Shown here: piece after piece, positions 53,138-61,339 of the stretch
Layout: the number at the start of each line of letters is the position of its first letter
Numbering within the stretch: position 1 is the first letter of the stretch
Source: Pseudaminobacter sp047739745
GTDB taxonomy: Bacteria > Pseudomonadota > Alphaproteobacteria > Rhizobiales > Rhizobiaceae
NCBI RefSeq assembly: GCF_047739745.1
Contig: NZ_JBLLVA010000012.1
Coordinates: 1 to 64,000, forward strand
DNA length: 64,000 bases
Direction: 5' to 3'
Translations under genes and position numbers: made by a program
The notes under the pieces: generated by a model
What the model was told of the DNA's origin: nothing
The model's database searches: none
What the model saw: only the letters and a program-made list of their open reading frames with translations

Positions 53138-53373
53138 TCCACCTGCGCTGCTCATACGCCGCTATCCTTGCCCTGGCCTTGCCGATCAGCGGCTGCGGAA
53201 CGCCGAAGGAAAAGACGGCGCCCTGCAAACGACCCGCCAATTTGTTGAGCTTCGCTCCCATGAGCTTGCGTGAATGCGGTCCGGCTTTGCCGATGAATGC
53301 CGACCCGGCTGCCGTGTTGGCGGCGATCAATGCCCTTCAATCACAAGCGCGGTTGGGCTGGGCCGATGAATGA
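53134..53373 (+). CDS. virB7: VirB7-like small lipoprotein
   Basis: A 79-residue protein with a signal peptide and lipobox LPISGC at residues 16-21, so the mature protein begins at the Cys and is lipid-anchored. Two more Cys in the mature part could pair. The position between virB5 and virB6 and its size suggest the VirB7 or an entry-exclusion role. ATGA overlap with virB5. Confidence 0.7.
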   Translation: MIHLRCSYAAILALALPISGCGTPKEKTAPCKRPANLLSFAPMSLRECGPALPMNADPAAVLAAINALQSQARLGWADE

Positions 53374-54364
53374 CTTCATAGGTGAGTTGCTCGAGCGGAT
53401 TGATGCTTCGGGTGAGCATTTTTCGCAGCGAGCCTTTGAGACGCTCAGTCAAGACATCGAGCCGTTGTTGCGCCTTCTCTTCATCCTTGCCGTTCTTTTC
53501 TATGGCCTCCATCTGATTATGGGTTCGTCCCGCATCAGCGTAGCGGAGATCATCGGTCGGCTGGCGCGCGTTTTCGCGATCATGGTCCTCGTTACTTCGT
53601 GGGGGAACTTCGATGCGCTTGTCTATGAGTGGCTGACCAGGGTTCCCGAGGCCGCCGGCCGGGCAATCCTGGCCGCGTCGGGAACCGGTGTTATGGAGCC
53701 GACAAGCGGGCTGTCGCAGATCTGGAAGACGGCGAACGTCGCTGCGGCCGCCTTTTCCGAGCAGGCAGGTTATCTGTCAGTACTGCCCGCGCTAATCGGC
53801 ATGGTCATTATGCTTTTTGCCGGCTTGTTCGTGGCGGTCGCGCTCGGAATCCTAGTGCTAGCGAAAGTGATCCTTTGGGTTCTGCTGGGAACGGCGCCGA
53901 TCTTCATTTCGTGCATGTTCTTCAACGTGACGCGAACTTACGCGATGGGCTGGTTCAACCAGTCACTGCTTTACGCGCTCATCCCGCTGTTCGTCTATGT
54001 GATCGCTGCATTTCTCATCGCTGCGATGGAGCCGGAACTGACCAAAATCGATCAGATTTCCGGTAGCCGTGAACTGAAGCTGAGCGATCTCGCAGCCTTC
54101 ATCATGCTTTGTATCGCCGGCAGTTTTGTCCTGCTTCAAGTCCAGTCGCTCGCACAAGGAATAGCCGGTGGGCTGGCCGTGCCACTGGGGGCACGCTCGC
54201 GACACTTCGCAGCGACAGGTCTTCATTGGAGCCGCGCAACTATTGGGCAATCGGCCTCGAAATCTCAGGCAGCCGTCCAGCGTGTCCAGTCTCGGCTGCG
54301 TTCATCTGCCGGCGTCGCGATACAGCACTCGATCCGTCTTAATGGAACTCCACGGCGCCCCTGA
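53366..54364 (+). CDS. virB6: VirB6-like polytopic membrane protein
   Basis: A 332-residue inner-membrane protein of the VirB6/TrbL family with about six hydrophobic spans (for example ALIGMVIMLFAGLFVAVALG and LSDLAAFIMLCIAGSFVLLQ). The hydrophilic C-terminal tail (about 275-332) is basic. Start 53366 overlaps the lipoprotein gene by 8 bp. It forms part of the channel base. Confidence 0.88.
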   Translation: MNDFIGELLERIDASGEHFSQRAFETLSQDIEPLLRLLFILAVLFYGLHLIMGSSRISVAEIIGRLARVFAIMVLVTSWGNFDALVYEWLTRVPEAAGRAILAASGTGVMEPTSGLSQIWKTANVAAAAFSEQAGYLSVLPALIGMVIMLFAGLFVAVALGILVLAKVILWVLLGTAPIFISCMFFNVTRTYAMGWFNQSLLYALIPLFVYVIAAFLIAAMEPELTKIDQISGSRELKLSDLAAFIMLCIAGSFVLLQVQSLAQGIAGGLAVPLGARSRHFAATGLHWSRATIGQSASKSQAAVQRVQSRLRSSAGVAIQHSIRLNGTPRRP

Positions 54365-54405
54365 AGATCACCAACGAAACCAGCGACAAAACAAGCAGGC
54401 AATGC

Positions 54406-55101
54406 ATGCCAAAGAGCCCTGAGCAGTCACTGCATTCTTATTTCCAGCAGGGAGATATCTGGGAACTGGAGATCGTCAAACGTGCCAAACGGTCAGCCTA
54501 CGTGGCATGGTCAGTAGCACTCATCTTCGCTGGACTTGCTGCGCTTGAATTACTGGCGGTCGTCCTGTTGCTGCCACTGAAGAGCTTCGAGCCCTACGTG
54601 GTTACAGTCGACCGGACCACCGGGTATATCGAGATCCAGTCCGGCTTGACCCGTCCCTCGAAGGTGACGGAGCAGGAGGCCGTCACCCAGGCCAATGTGG
54701 TGCGTTATATTCGCAATCGCGAAGGCTACGACCCCAACGCAATTCAAGAGTATTTCGGAATTGCCGCTCTCTTGTCGACGGGCGAGGCAGCGCGTGACCT
54801 GCAGGCTCTGTTCAGTTCGGTTAATCCGAAGAACCCCGCCAAGCTCTTCGGCCGCCTGAAACGGGTACTCGTCGAGGTGAAGTCCGTGACTTTCCCGAAC
54901 ACGAGCACAGCCATCGTTCGCTTCTCGAGCGTTGAGAAGAGCGAAACGGATTCGGTCGTGCGGCATTGGATCTCGGTCGTCCGGTTCCGCTATACGGATA
55001 CGCCGATGCGCAACGAGTGGCGCTTCGAAAATCCCCTTGGTTTTCAGGTCTACTCCTATCGCCGTGACCAGGAGACTGTCGCGCCGGAGCAGGCGGAATG
55101 A
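54406..55101 (+). CDS. virB8: VirB8-like assembly factor
   Basis: A 231-residue bitopic protein: cytosolic N-terminus, one span at about 34-58 (WSVALIFAGLAALELLAVVL), and a periplasmic NTF2-like domain with the family stretch FEPYVVTVDRTTGYIE. It bridges the inner-membrane and core parts. It overlaps virB9 by ATGA. Confidence 0.92.
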   Translation: MPKSPEQSLHSYFQQGDIWELEIVKRAKRSAYVAWSVALIFAGLAALELLAVVLLLPLKSFEPYVVTVDRTTGYIEIQSGLTRPSKVTEQEAVTQANVVRYIRNREGYDPNAIQEYFGIAALLSTGEAARDLQALFSSVNPKNPAKLFGRLKRVLVEVKSVTFPNTSTAIVRFSSVEKSETDSVVRHWISVVRFRYTDTPMRNEWRFENPLGFQVYSYRRDQETVAPEQAE

Positions 55102-55904
55102 AGATCTCGTTTTTGGCGGCGCTTGCAATGATTGCGGCCGCGTTTCCGGCACCGGCAGCCCAAACCCCGCAGGCCAGCGCTCTCGATCAGCGCATCACAA
55201 GCGTCACCTACCAGGAAAACAATGTCGTGCAGGTTTCCGCCACTTACGGCATCTCGACCATGGTCGTCTTTGACGAAGACGAGAAATTCGAAACGATCTC
55301 GTTAGGCGATACCGAAAGCTGGCAGGTCGTGCCGGCGGACAAAGGCAACATCCTCTTCATCAAGCCGATGGCCAGGAATGTCACGACCAACATGAACGTC
55401 GTAACGACAAAACGCATCTATTATCTTGAACTGCGCGATTTTGCGCCAGAGGACGAGCGCCAGGTCTTCGGTATTCGTTTCATTTATCCGGAAAAGAACC
55501 TTAATGCGGTCATGCGCAGGCAAGCTGAACACCGTGCTGCCTGGCCGAACATATCCGGGATGGATAAGGCCAACGTTAATATCGATTACTCATTTTCGGG
55601 CGATGCGCGGCTGAAACCTCTGATGGTTTTCGACGACGGCAAAAAGACCTTCTTCAAGTTCGGCACGCGCGTACCTTCTATTTTTGCCGTGCATGCGGGC
55701 TTCTCTGAGACGCTTGTCAACTTCCGCAGGGAAGGGGACTTCATCGTGGTCGACGGCAGCGCACCCCAGTTCACGCTGCGTGACGGCGGCCAATGGGTCT
55801 GTATTTTCAACCTGCGGCGGCCAACCCCTGGTGAGCCTCATGCCGATACCCTCGCGCCTGTCGTGGATCCGGGAGCAACAAAGCGGCACTGGAGCGGCAA
55901 TTGA
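55098..55904 (+). CDS. virB9: VirB9-like core complex protein
   Basis: A 268-residue exported protein with a signal peptide (about 1-22) and the VirB9/CagX fold: VQVSATYGISTMVVFDEDE near the start, KRIYYLELRDF and, in the C-terminal domain, NIDYSFSGD, FFKFG and FIVVDG. It is a periplasmic part of the outer core. ATGA overlap with virB8; its stop overlaps the virB10 start by one base. Confidence 0.92.
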   Translation: MKISFLAALAMIAAAFPAPAAQTPQASALDQRITSVTYQENNVVQVSATYGISTMVVFDEDEKFETISLGDTESWQVVPADKGNILFIKPMARNVTTNMNVVTTKRIYYLELRDFAPEDERQVFGIRFIYPEKNLNAVMRRQAEHRAAWPNISGMDKANVNIDYSFSGDARLKPLMVFDDGKKTFFKFGTRVPSIFAVHAGFSETLVNFRREGDFIVVDGSAPQFTLRDGGQWVCIFNLRRPTPGEPHADTLAPVVDPGATKRHWSGN

Positions 55905-57121
55905 TGCAGCGCGCTCGGGAGCTCGAAGTGCTGGAGCACAATGATCTTCCTCACGTTGCCGATCGCTCAGCGCGCCGCAATCAAGTGCTGGGTGGCGGAG
56001 TGCTCGTCCTATTCGGCGTCATTGCTGCATATCTCGTGATCACAGGTCCTCAACAACCGGTGCATGATATGCTGGATGGCGAGGAGGAGTTCGCGACGAC
56101 CGTCTTCCGCCCACCGGTATTTGCAGGGCAGGGCGGGCCAGATCCCGCACCGGCCTCTCCTGAAGTGATTGAGTTGCCGCCACCGCCACCTGACCAGGAA
56201 AGGGAGAACTTCGACACTACGGAGTTTGACGTTCCACCACCTCCGGCCCCATCAGCCGCACCGCCGTCTCCCGAGGTGACCGAGCCGCCCGAGGCGGCGT
56301 TTCCGGGACGCTACCGCTCAGCCATGATCGTGTTCGACGACAAGGCGACAGAAGACAGTAAGCAGGGCTTTCCAGGCGAGGAACCGGCCGGTCAGTCTGA
56401 AGTCGGAGACGATCGTGCAAGCAAGTTTCTCGCCGCCGCTGCGAACAATGGCGATCGTTTTGCGCAGGCAGTACAACTCGCGCGCATCGACGCGCTCGTT
56501 CCGGAAGGGACGCTCATTCCGGGTATTCTCGAAACCGCAATCAACAGTGATCTGCCAGGACAGGTTCGTGCCATCGTTTCGCAAGACGTGTATTCATTCG
56601 ACGGCCGCCGCATTCTGATCCCGAGCGGCACGCGGCTCATCGGCGAATACCAGTCGGAGATCGTCCAAGGGCAGACCCGAATCTTCGTGGTCTGGACGCG
56701 GTTGCTGAGGGACGATGGCGTTACGGTCAGGCTGGACTCCATAGGCTCGGACAGTCTTGGACGTGCAGGCTTGACCGGCAGCGTCGACAAGAAGTTCCGG
56801 GAGCGATTTGGGGCAGCGATCCTGCTTTCGATCGTCGGTGGCGGTACGAGCTATCTGGCTGGCGACGGCAGCAGGGCGGCAACACCGGGCAATGACGACG
56901 AGCGTCAGGGGGAGATTGCGCGCGCCACGATCTCACAGACCTTCTCGGACATGGCTAATCAGGCGCTTGGCGAAAGCCTCAAGATCCGGCCGACCATCAG
57001 TGTGAGCCAGGGCGAGCGTTTGTTCGTCTTCGTTCGTCAGGACCTCGACTTCTCCGGTCTGTACACTGATCCGGTAACCGAAGCACTTGGGGAAATCCGT
57101 CGTGAACACGGTCTCGACTGA
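55904..57121 (+). CDS. virB10: VirB10-like core complex protein
   Basis: A 405-residue protein with a short cytosolic N-terminus, one span at about 28-48, a Pro-rich periplasmic stalk (about 75-135; PPPPPDQE and PPPPAPSAAPP) and a C-terminal TrbI/VirB10 beta domain (for example PEGTLIPGILETAINSDLPG and VYSFDGRRILIPSGTRLIGE). It links inner and outer membranes. Start ATG 55904; TTG lies one codon earlier. Confidence 0.93.
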   Translation: MQRARELEVLEHNDLPHVADRSARRNQVLGGGVLVLFGVIAAYLVITGPQQPVHDMLDGEEEFATTVFRPPVFAGQGGPDPAPASPEVIELPPPPPDQERENFDTTEFDVPPPPAPSAAPPSPEVTEPPEAAFPGRYRSAMIVFDDKATEDSKQGFPGEEPAGQSEVGDDRASKFLAAAANNGDRFAQAVQLARIDALVPEGTLIPGILETAINSDLPGQVRAIVSQDVYSFDGRRILIPSGTRLIGEYQSEIVQGQTRIFVVWTRLLRDDGVTVRLDSIGSDSLGRAGLTGSVDKKFRERFGAAILLSIVGGGTSYLAGDGSRAATPGNDDERQGEIARATISQTFSDMANQALGESLKIRPTISVSQGERLFVFVRQDLDFSGLYTDPVTEALGEIRREHGLD

Positions 57122-58133
57122 TCTCGCTTGCGGCGATCGATATTACTTTCTGAATCGCGCGTTGTCGCCACTGAAGCCATTTCTTGAAGATCCCAAAGTG
57201 GTGGAAATCTCGGTCAACTGCCCCGGTAAAGTTTATGTCGAACGCCTGGGCGTCGAGCATATGGAGTTTTATGAGCTGCCTGAGCTCACAAGCACAGAAA
57301 TTGTCAACGTCGGCGAACGTGTCGCGGCCGCAAGCGACCAGTTCGTCAGTGCGGCCACCCCGCTATTGAGCGCGACCCTTCCCTGCGGTGAGCGCATCCA
57401 GATCGTTCTTCCTCCAGCCGCCCCCCAAGGCGGTGCGATTTCGATCCGCAAGCAGGTGATCAGCAACTTCTCACTGGAAGACTACCGGGACCATGGCGCT
57501 TTGGAGGGCGTTTGCGTGGCGCTTGGCAGTGTGAGCGAAACAGATCGCCTGTTGATCCATCATCTTCGCACGCAAAATATATACGGCTTTATCCGCTCAG
57601 CTATCGAAAGCCGGGTGTCGATCCTGATCAGCGGCGGAACATCGACCGGAAAGACAACGTTTCTCAACGCATGCCTGAAAGTTGTTGGCCCACGAGAACG
57701 AATCATCACCCTGGAGGATACCAGGGAGTTGTACCCGTCACAGCGAAACGTCGTACATCTGGTCGCCTCGCGCAGTGAACAGGGCACTGCAAACCTAAGC
57801 TTTGAATCCCTGCTTGAGGCCTCGCTGCGGATGCGGCCGGATCGTCTCCTTGTCGGAGAGGTAAGGGGGTCTGAAGCCTTTGCTTTCCTGCGTGCCATCA
57901 ATACGGGTCATCCGGGCTCCATGTCGACGATACATGCCGACACACCGCTGGGCGCTTATGAGCAGCTAGCAATGATGGTGATGCAGTCAGGTCTGTCATC
58001 GGCCTACCCAAAAGCGGACCTTATTTCATACATTCAGAGCGTGATCCCGATCGTCATCCAGCTAAGGCGGGATGGTGGTCGCCGCAGCGTTTCCGAAATC
58101 TTCTTCGCACGCCACCGAAGGAGGAAACCATGA
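57102..58133 (+). CDS. virB11: VirB11-like traffic ATPase
   Basis: A 343-residue hexameric ATPase. Walker A is GGTSTGKTT near 180, followed by the Asp box (ITLEDTRELY), Walker B (RPDRLLVGEVRG) and the His box (NTGHPGSMSTIHAD). GTG 57102 lies behind GGGGA; a TTG at 57087 is an in-frame alternative. Either start lies inside the virB10 end. ATGA overlap with virD4. Confidence 0.93.
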   Translation: MNTVSTDLACGDRYYFLNRALSPLKPFLEDPKVVEISVNCPGKVYVERLGVEHMEFYELPELTSTEIVNVGERVAAASDQFVSAATPLLSATLPCGERIQIVLPPAAPQGGAISIRKQVISNFSLEDYRDHGALEGVCVALGSVSETDRLLIHHLRTQNIYGFIRSAIESRVSILISGGTSTGKTTFLNACLKVVGPRERIITLEDTRELYPSQRNVVHLVASRSEQGTANLSFESLLEASLRMRPDRLLVGEVRGSEAFAFLRAINTGHPGSMSTIHADTPLGAYEQLAMMVMQSGLSSAYPKADLISYIQSVIPIVIQLRRDGGRRSVSEIFFARHRRRKP

Positions 58134-59818
58134 CAGGACCGCTGCGCGTCTGCTACCTGATTTTCACCTTCGCGATCGGCTGTGTAGTCTGGATATTAGC
58201 TTACGGACTTGTGTTGCAGGTATTATATAGAGACGATCGTATTTTGCGTGCGACCATTGCCACAAATCCCTTCGCGCCGTTTCAACAACTGATTACCTAT
58301 TCCGACAGTTCAGCACTGTGGGCAGTTGCGTCGATCGCGGCAATACCGGCTGTCGTCGGCGCCAGCATCATCGCCTGTGCAGGCCTTCGCTCGCAATCGA
58401 ACCCGCTCGGAGATGCGCGCTTTCAGAACGCCGTGTCGCTGCGGCGCGGGAAATGGTTCCGGAGAAAAGGGCATATTCTGGGGCGCTTCAAGCATCGGAT
58501 CCTGCGCGTCAATGATGATCGGCATCATCTTATTATTGGACCAACTCGCTCGGGAAAAGGCGTCGGCTATGTCATACCGAACGCCTTGACCCATGAAGGA
58601 TCCATGATCGTCACGGATCTCAAGGGGGAGATTTTTCGCAGCACCGCTGGTTATCGCAGGTCTAGGGGCAACCAGGTCTTCCTCTTTGCGCCGGGTTCGG
58701 CTCGGACACATCGCTACAACCCGCTCGACTTCATCAGGCCTGATCGCGGTGATCGCACCACCGACATCCAGAACATCGCCGGCCTCCTGATCCCGGAGAA
58801 TATGGGATCAGAAAACGCTATCTGGCAGGCGACTGCCCAGCAGGTAATGGCCGGTGCGATCAGCTACGTCAAAGAAAGCATCCTTTATAAAGGGCGAAGG
58901 AATCTCGCCCAAGTGACCTCATTCTTCAACAGCGGGATAGATCTTCAGACTCTAATGGCCACCATCAAGGAGAAGGAACCGTATCTGTCTCGTTTCACGC
59001 TCGAAAGCTTCAATTCCTACATTGCACTCTCCGAACGTACGGCAGCTTCGGCGCTTCTTGATGTTCAAAAGGCTCTGCGACCGTTTCGAAACGAAAGGAT
59101 AGCAGCGGCGACCAGTATCACCGACATGGATTTGCGCGCCATGCGGCATCGGCCAATCTCGATCTATCTTGCGCCGAGTATCACCGACATATCGCTGCTG
59201 AAGCCTTTGCTTACGCTCTTTGTGCAGCAGGCGCTTGACACTTTCTTGCTCGAACACTCTGCTCGCTCTGTTCCTGTGTATTTCCTTCTCGATGAATTCC
59301 GTCAGCTCCAGAAGATGAGTGAAATAACCACCAAGTTGCCTTACGTGGCCGGCTACAAAATCAAGATGGCATTTATCATCCAGGATCTGAAGGCGCTCGA
59401 CGAGATTTACGGCGAAACGTCACGCCACTCACTTATGGGGAATTGTGCGTATCAGCTCGTCTTCGGCGCCAATGACCAAGTTACAGCCGAGAACGTCTCG
59501 CATGGCCTTGGCAAACGCACTGTTCGCTATTCGACGGAATCACGAACTATTGAGCTAATGGGCCTCCATCGCCGGACAACGGTTGAGCAGTTGCGGGAAC
59601 GGGATCTAATGATGCCGCAAGAAATTCGCCGAATGCCAGCTGACAAGATGATCATCCTGCCAGAAGGGCAGGAGCCGATCCTCGCGGACAAGTTTCGATT
59701 TTTGCCGCGGCCCAGTTTGCCGAACCGGAAGCTTTTTCGCGGAGGAATGTTCCGGTCATCCCTGCGCTTGAACTTCTGCAACCCGGTCCAATCTCGGCGG
59801 TTACGCCCGAGTACGTAA
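58130..59818 (+). CDS. virD4: VirD4-like type IV coupling protein
   Basis: A 562-residue coupling ATPase. Two membrane spans lie in the first 90 residues, Walker A (GPTRSGKGVGYVIPN) near 140 and Walker B (VYFLLDEFRQL) near 385. It brings relaxosome DNA to the channel. ATGA overlap with virB11 makes it the last gene of the unit. Its presence argues for a DNA-transfer role for this secretion system. Confidence 0.94.
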   Translation: MTGPLRVCYLIFTFAIGCVVWILAYGLVLQVLYRDDRILRATIATNPFAPFQQLITYSDSSALWAVASIAAIPAVVGASIIACAGLRSQSNPLGDARFQNAVSLRRGKWFRRKGHILGRFKHRILRVNDDRHHLIIGPTRSGKGVGYVIPNALTHEGSMIVTDLKGEIFRSTAGYRRSRGNQVFLFAPGSARTHRYNPLDFIRPDRGDRTTDIQNIAGLLIPENMGSENAIWQATAQQVMAGAISYVKESILYKGRRNLAQVTSFFNSGIDLQTLMATIKEKEPYLSRFTLESFNSYIALSERTAASALLDVQKALRPFRNERIAAATSITDMDLRAMRHRPISIYLAPSITDISLLKPLLTLFVQQALDTFLLEHSARSVPVYFLLDEFRQLQKMSEITTKLPYVAGYKIKMAFIIQDLKALDEIYGETSRHSLMGNCAYQLVFGANDQVTAENVSHGLGKRTVRYSTESRTIELMGLHRRTTVEQLRERDLMMPQEIRRMPADKMIILPEGQEPILADKFRFLPRPSLPNRKLFRGGMFRSSLRLNFCNPVQSRRLRPST

Positions 59819-59883
59819 GTACCAACTCGAACCAACATGCGAGAACGCCCGCATTCACCTCGGGCCGTCGGTCCCGCTCCGAT

Positions 59884-60198
59884 ATGCCGAACGGCATTGC
59901 AAGTAGCGAAAAGCGCCCGAATCCTGAGCATAGGATGGACTCAATTCCCAAACAGGGGAGACGAAGCTGCTGTGAAAACTTGAAGCAGCCTGCAGTTGGG
60001 GTTTTGGCCAGGTTGGATCGAAAATCGGCTTTGTCCTACGAAACGACGCAAACGGCAGCAGCAATTGAAGCGAAGTTCGTATCGGCCAAGCGGAGACTAG
60101 AGCAGTTGGTTCGCCAGAAATCGATGATGTTGTCGCAACACCATTCGACCAACTGGTCAGAGATCTTGAGTGCGACCATTCCTGATGATCTCGATTAG
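59884..60198 (+). CDS. Hypothetical protein after virD4
   Basis: A 104-residue basic protein. The C-terminal 55 residues (TTQTAAAIEAKFVSAKRRLE, then QLVRQKSMMLSQ) look like a coiled helix; the N-terminus looks unstructured. I do not recognise it and no strong ribosome binding site is seen. It lies 65 bp after virD4 in the same direction. Confidence 0.4.
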   Translation: MPNGIASSEKRPNPEHRMDSIPKQGRRSCCENLKQPAVGVLARLDRKSALSYETTQTAAAIEAKFVSAKRRLEQLVRQKSMMLSQHHSTNWSEILSATIPDDLD

Positions 60199-60232
60199 GC
60201 CGAATGCCTTACACCCATACCGATCGCCGAGC

Positions 60233-60547
60233 TCATCTTGGCAGCAACTGGTCGAAGTCTCCAGCGTTCCGACCAAGCGGGTGTCCACTTGTCTGGTGGC
60301 TCCCACGGGCCCAGCCAGCGGCGTCTTCTCCATTGCCCGGGCTTGGCTCGAGAACCCCGAAATCACCCGACTTTGTCCCTGGCACTAGTGGCAGCTTGCC
60401 CTCCGCCGCCAACCCACGGCGAAGCAGCTCTCGAACCGCAGCGGCGCGGCTTGGCATCCGTTGCTCGAAGCGCCAATTTTCTAGTGCCTGCAATTCGTCG
60501 GAGGTCAGCATGATCTGCAATCGTTCTTGCCGTTCTAAATCCGCCAC
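60233..60547 (-). CDS. Ribbon-helix-helix DNA-binding protein
   Basis: A 104-residue protein. The first 50 residues form a CopG-like ribbon-helix-helix (ERLQIMLTSDELQALENWRF, then MPSRAAAVRELLRRGLAAEG). The tail from about 55 on is Gly/Pro-rich. The GTG start at 60547 lies behind GGAGG. Such proteins occur as transfer-region regulators or accessory relaxosome proteins. Upstream is an AT-rich stretch (60570-60740) likely to hold its promoter. Confidence 0.75.
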   Translation of the reverse strand: MADLERQERLQIMLTSDELQALENWRFEQRMPSRAAAVRELLRRGLAAEGKLPLVPGTKSGDFGVLEPSPGNGEDAAGWARGSHQTSGHPLGRNAGDFDQLLPR

Positions 60548-60780
60548 TGCCGCCTCCTGGTGCAGATGAGTAAATACAGTTTTTTACTAATAATTACGTT
60601 CTTCCCCATCTGCGCACAAGAGCGTCATTTGGCACTTAGGGGCGCATGGCTCAACAAGATCATAATGGCCGGAGTGAGCCACGTACTAACTATCTGTTTT
60701 TATTTATTAAAAACGAGTTTCCCGTTGCTTATTGAGGTGTAAGGGCGCATCATGAGTTGAGGCGTCGAAAGGAGCCAAAA

Positions 60781-61020
60781 ATGAAAAGGCTCGATCTCAC
60801 GGAGTTGCGAAGCGACATCGCAATACTCGTTGAACAGGCTATAGTATCGGATCGCATCGTGAACGTACCAGTGATTGCCGAAAGAATCAGGCAGCAGCAC
60901 GAGCATCTTAACATTGCACTAGAAGACATCGAAGCTTTGGTGCTTCAAAGCGCTCAAATGTGCACGTTTCCGATTGAATTCGACGGGACAGCGCGGGACG
61001 AATACGACGAACAGCCATAA
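60781..61020 (+). CDS. Hypothetical 79-residue protein
   Basis: An acidic, mostly helical small protein (LTELRSDIAILVEQAIVSDR). AAAGGAGCC lies in front of the ATG at 60781, which supports translation. I do not recognise a family. It stands between the ribbon-helix-helix gene and the relaxase, so a transfer-related role is possible. Confidence 0.55.
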   Translation: MKRLDLTELRSDIAILVEQAIVSDRIVNVPVIAERIRQQHEHLNIALEDIEALVLQSAQMCTFPIEFDGTARDEYDEQP

Positions 61021-61339
61021 GAGCCCTCCCGGCTTCAAGAAGCACTCGCGTGAGCTTGGTCACCGCGGCACTTGTGGCAAACGACAGGGGAACCTGCGCA
61101 TGCACCCTGTCGGCCAGTACATTAGTCTGTTCCTCGGTTGAGTTGATGGATAGACAAGCAGCGTAGGCGTGCCGCCACGTTTGTCTGGCCATATGCCGAC
61201 TGGATCAGGGCGCATGGACGATGTCCAGCCGGTGCAGGTGCTCAGCCATCGACGAAGGCAAGCGGCGGAGCAATCGCAACGGATTTCAACCAGCGATGTT
61301 CGAGCTGAACGAGCTACCCTGCTGTCTAAACGTGTGATC
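61021..61339. other. Stretch downstream of the relaxase gene
   Basis: No supportable gene. A minus-strand frame (to 61192) overlaps the 79-residue gene and has no recognisable product. Confidence 0.3.

Noticed and set aside
60908..61192. 94-codon minus-strand frame beside the relaxase
   Set aside because: It overlaps the better supported 79-residue gene and shows no family features.
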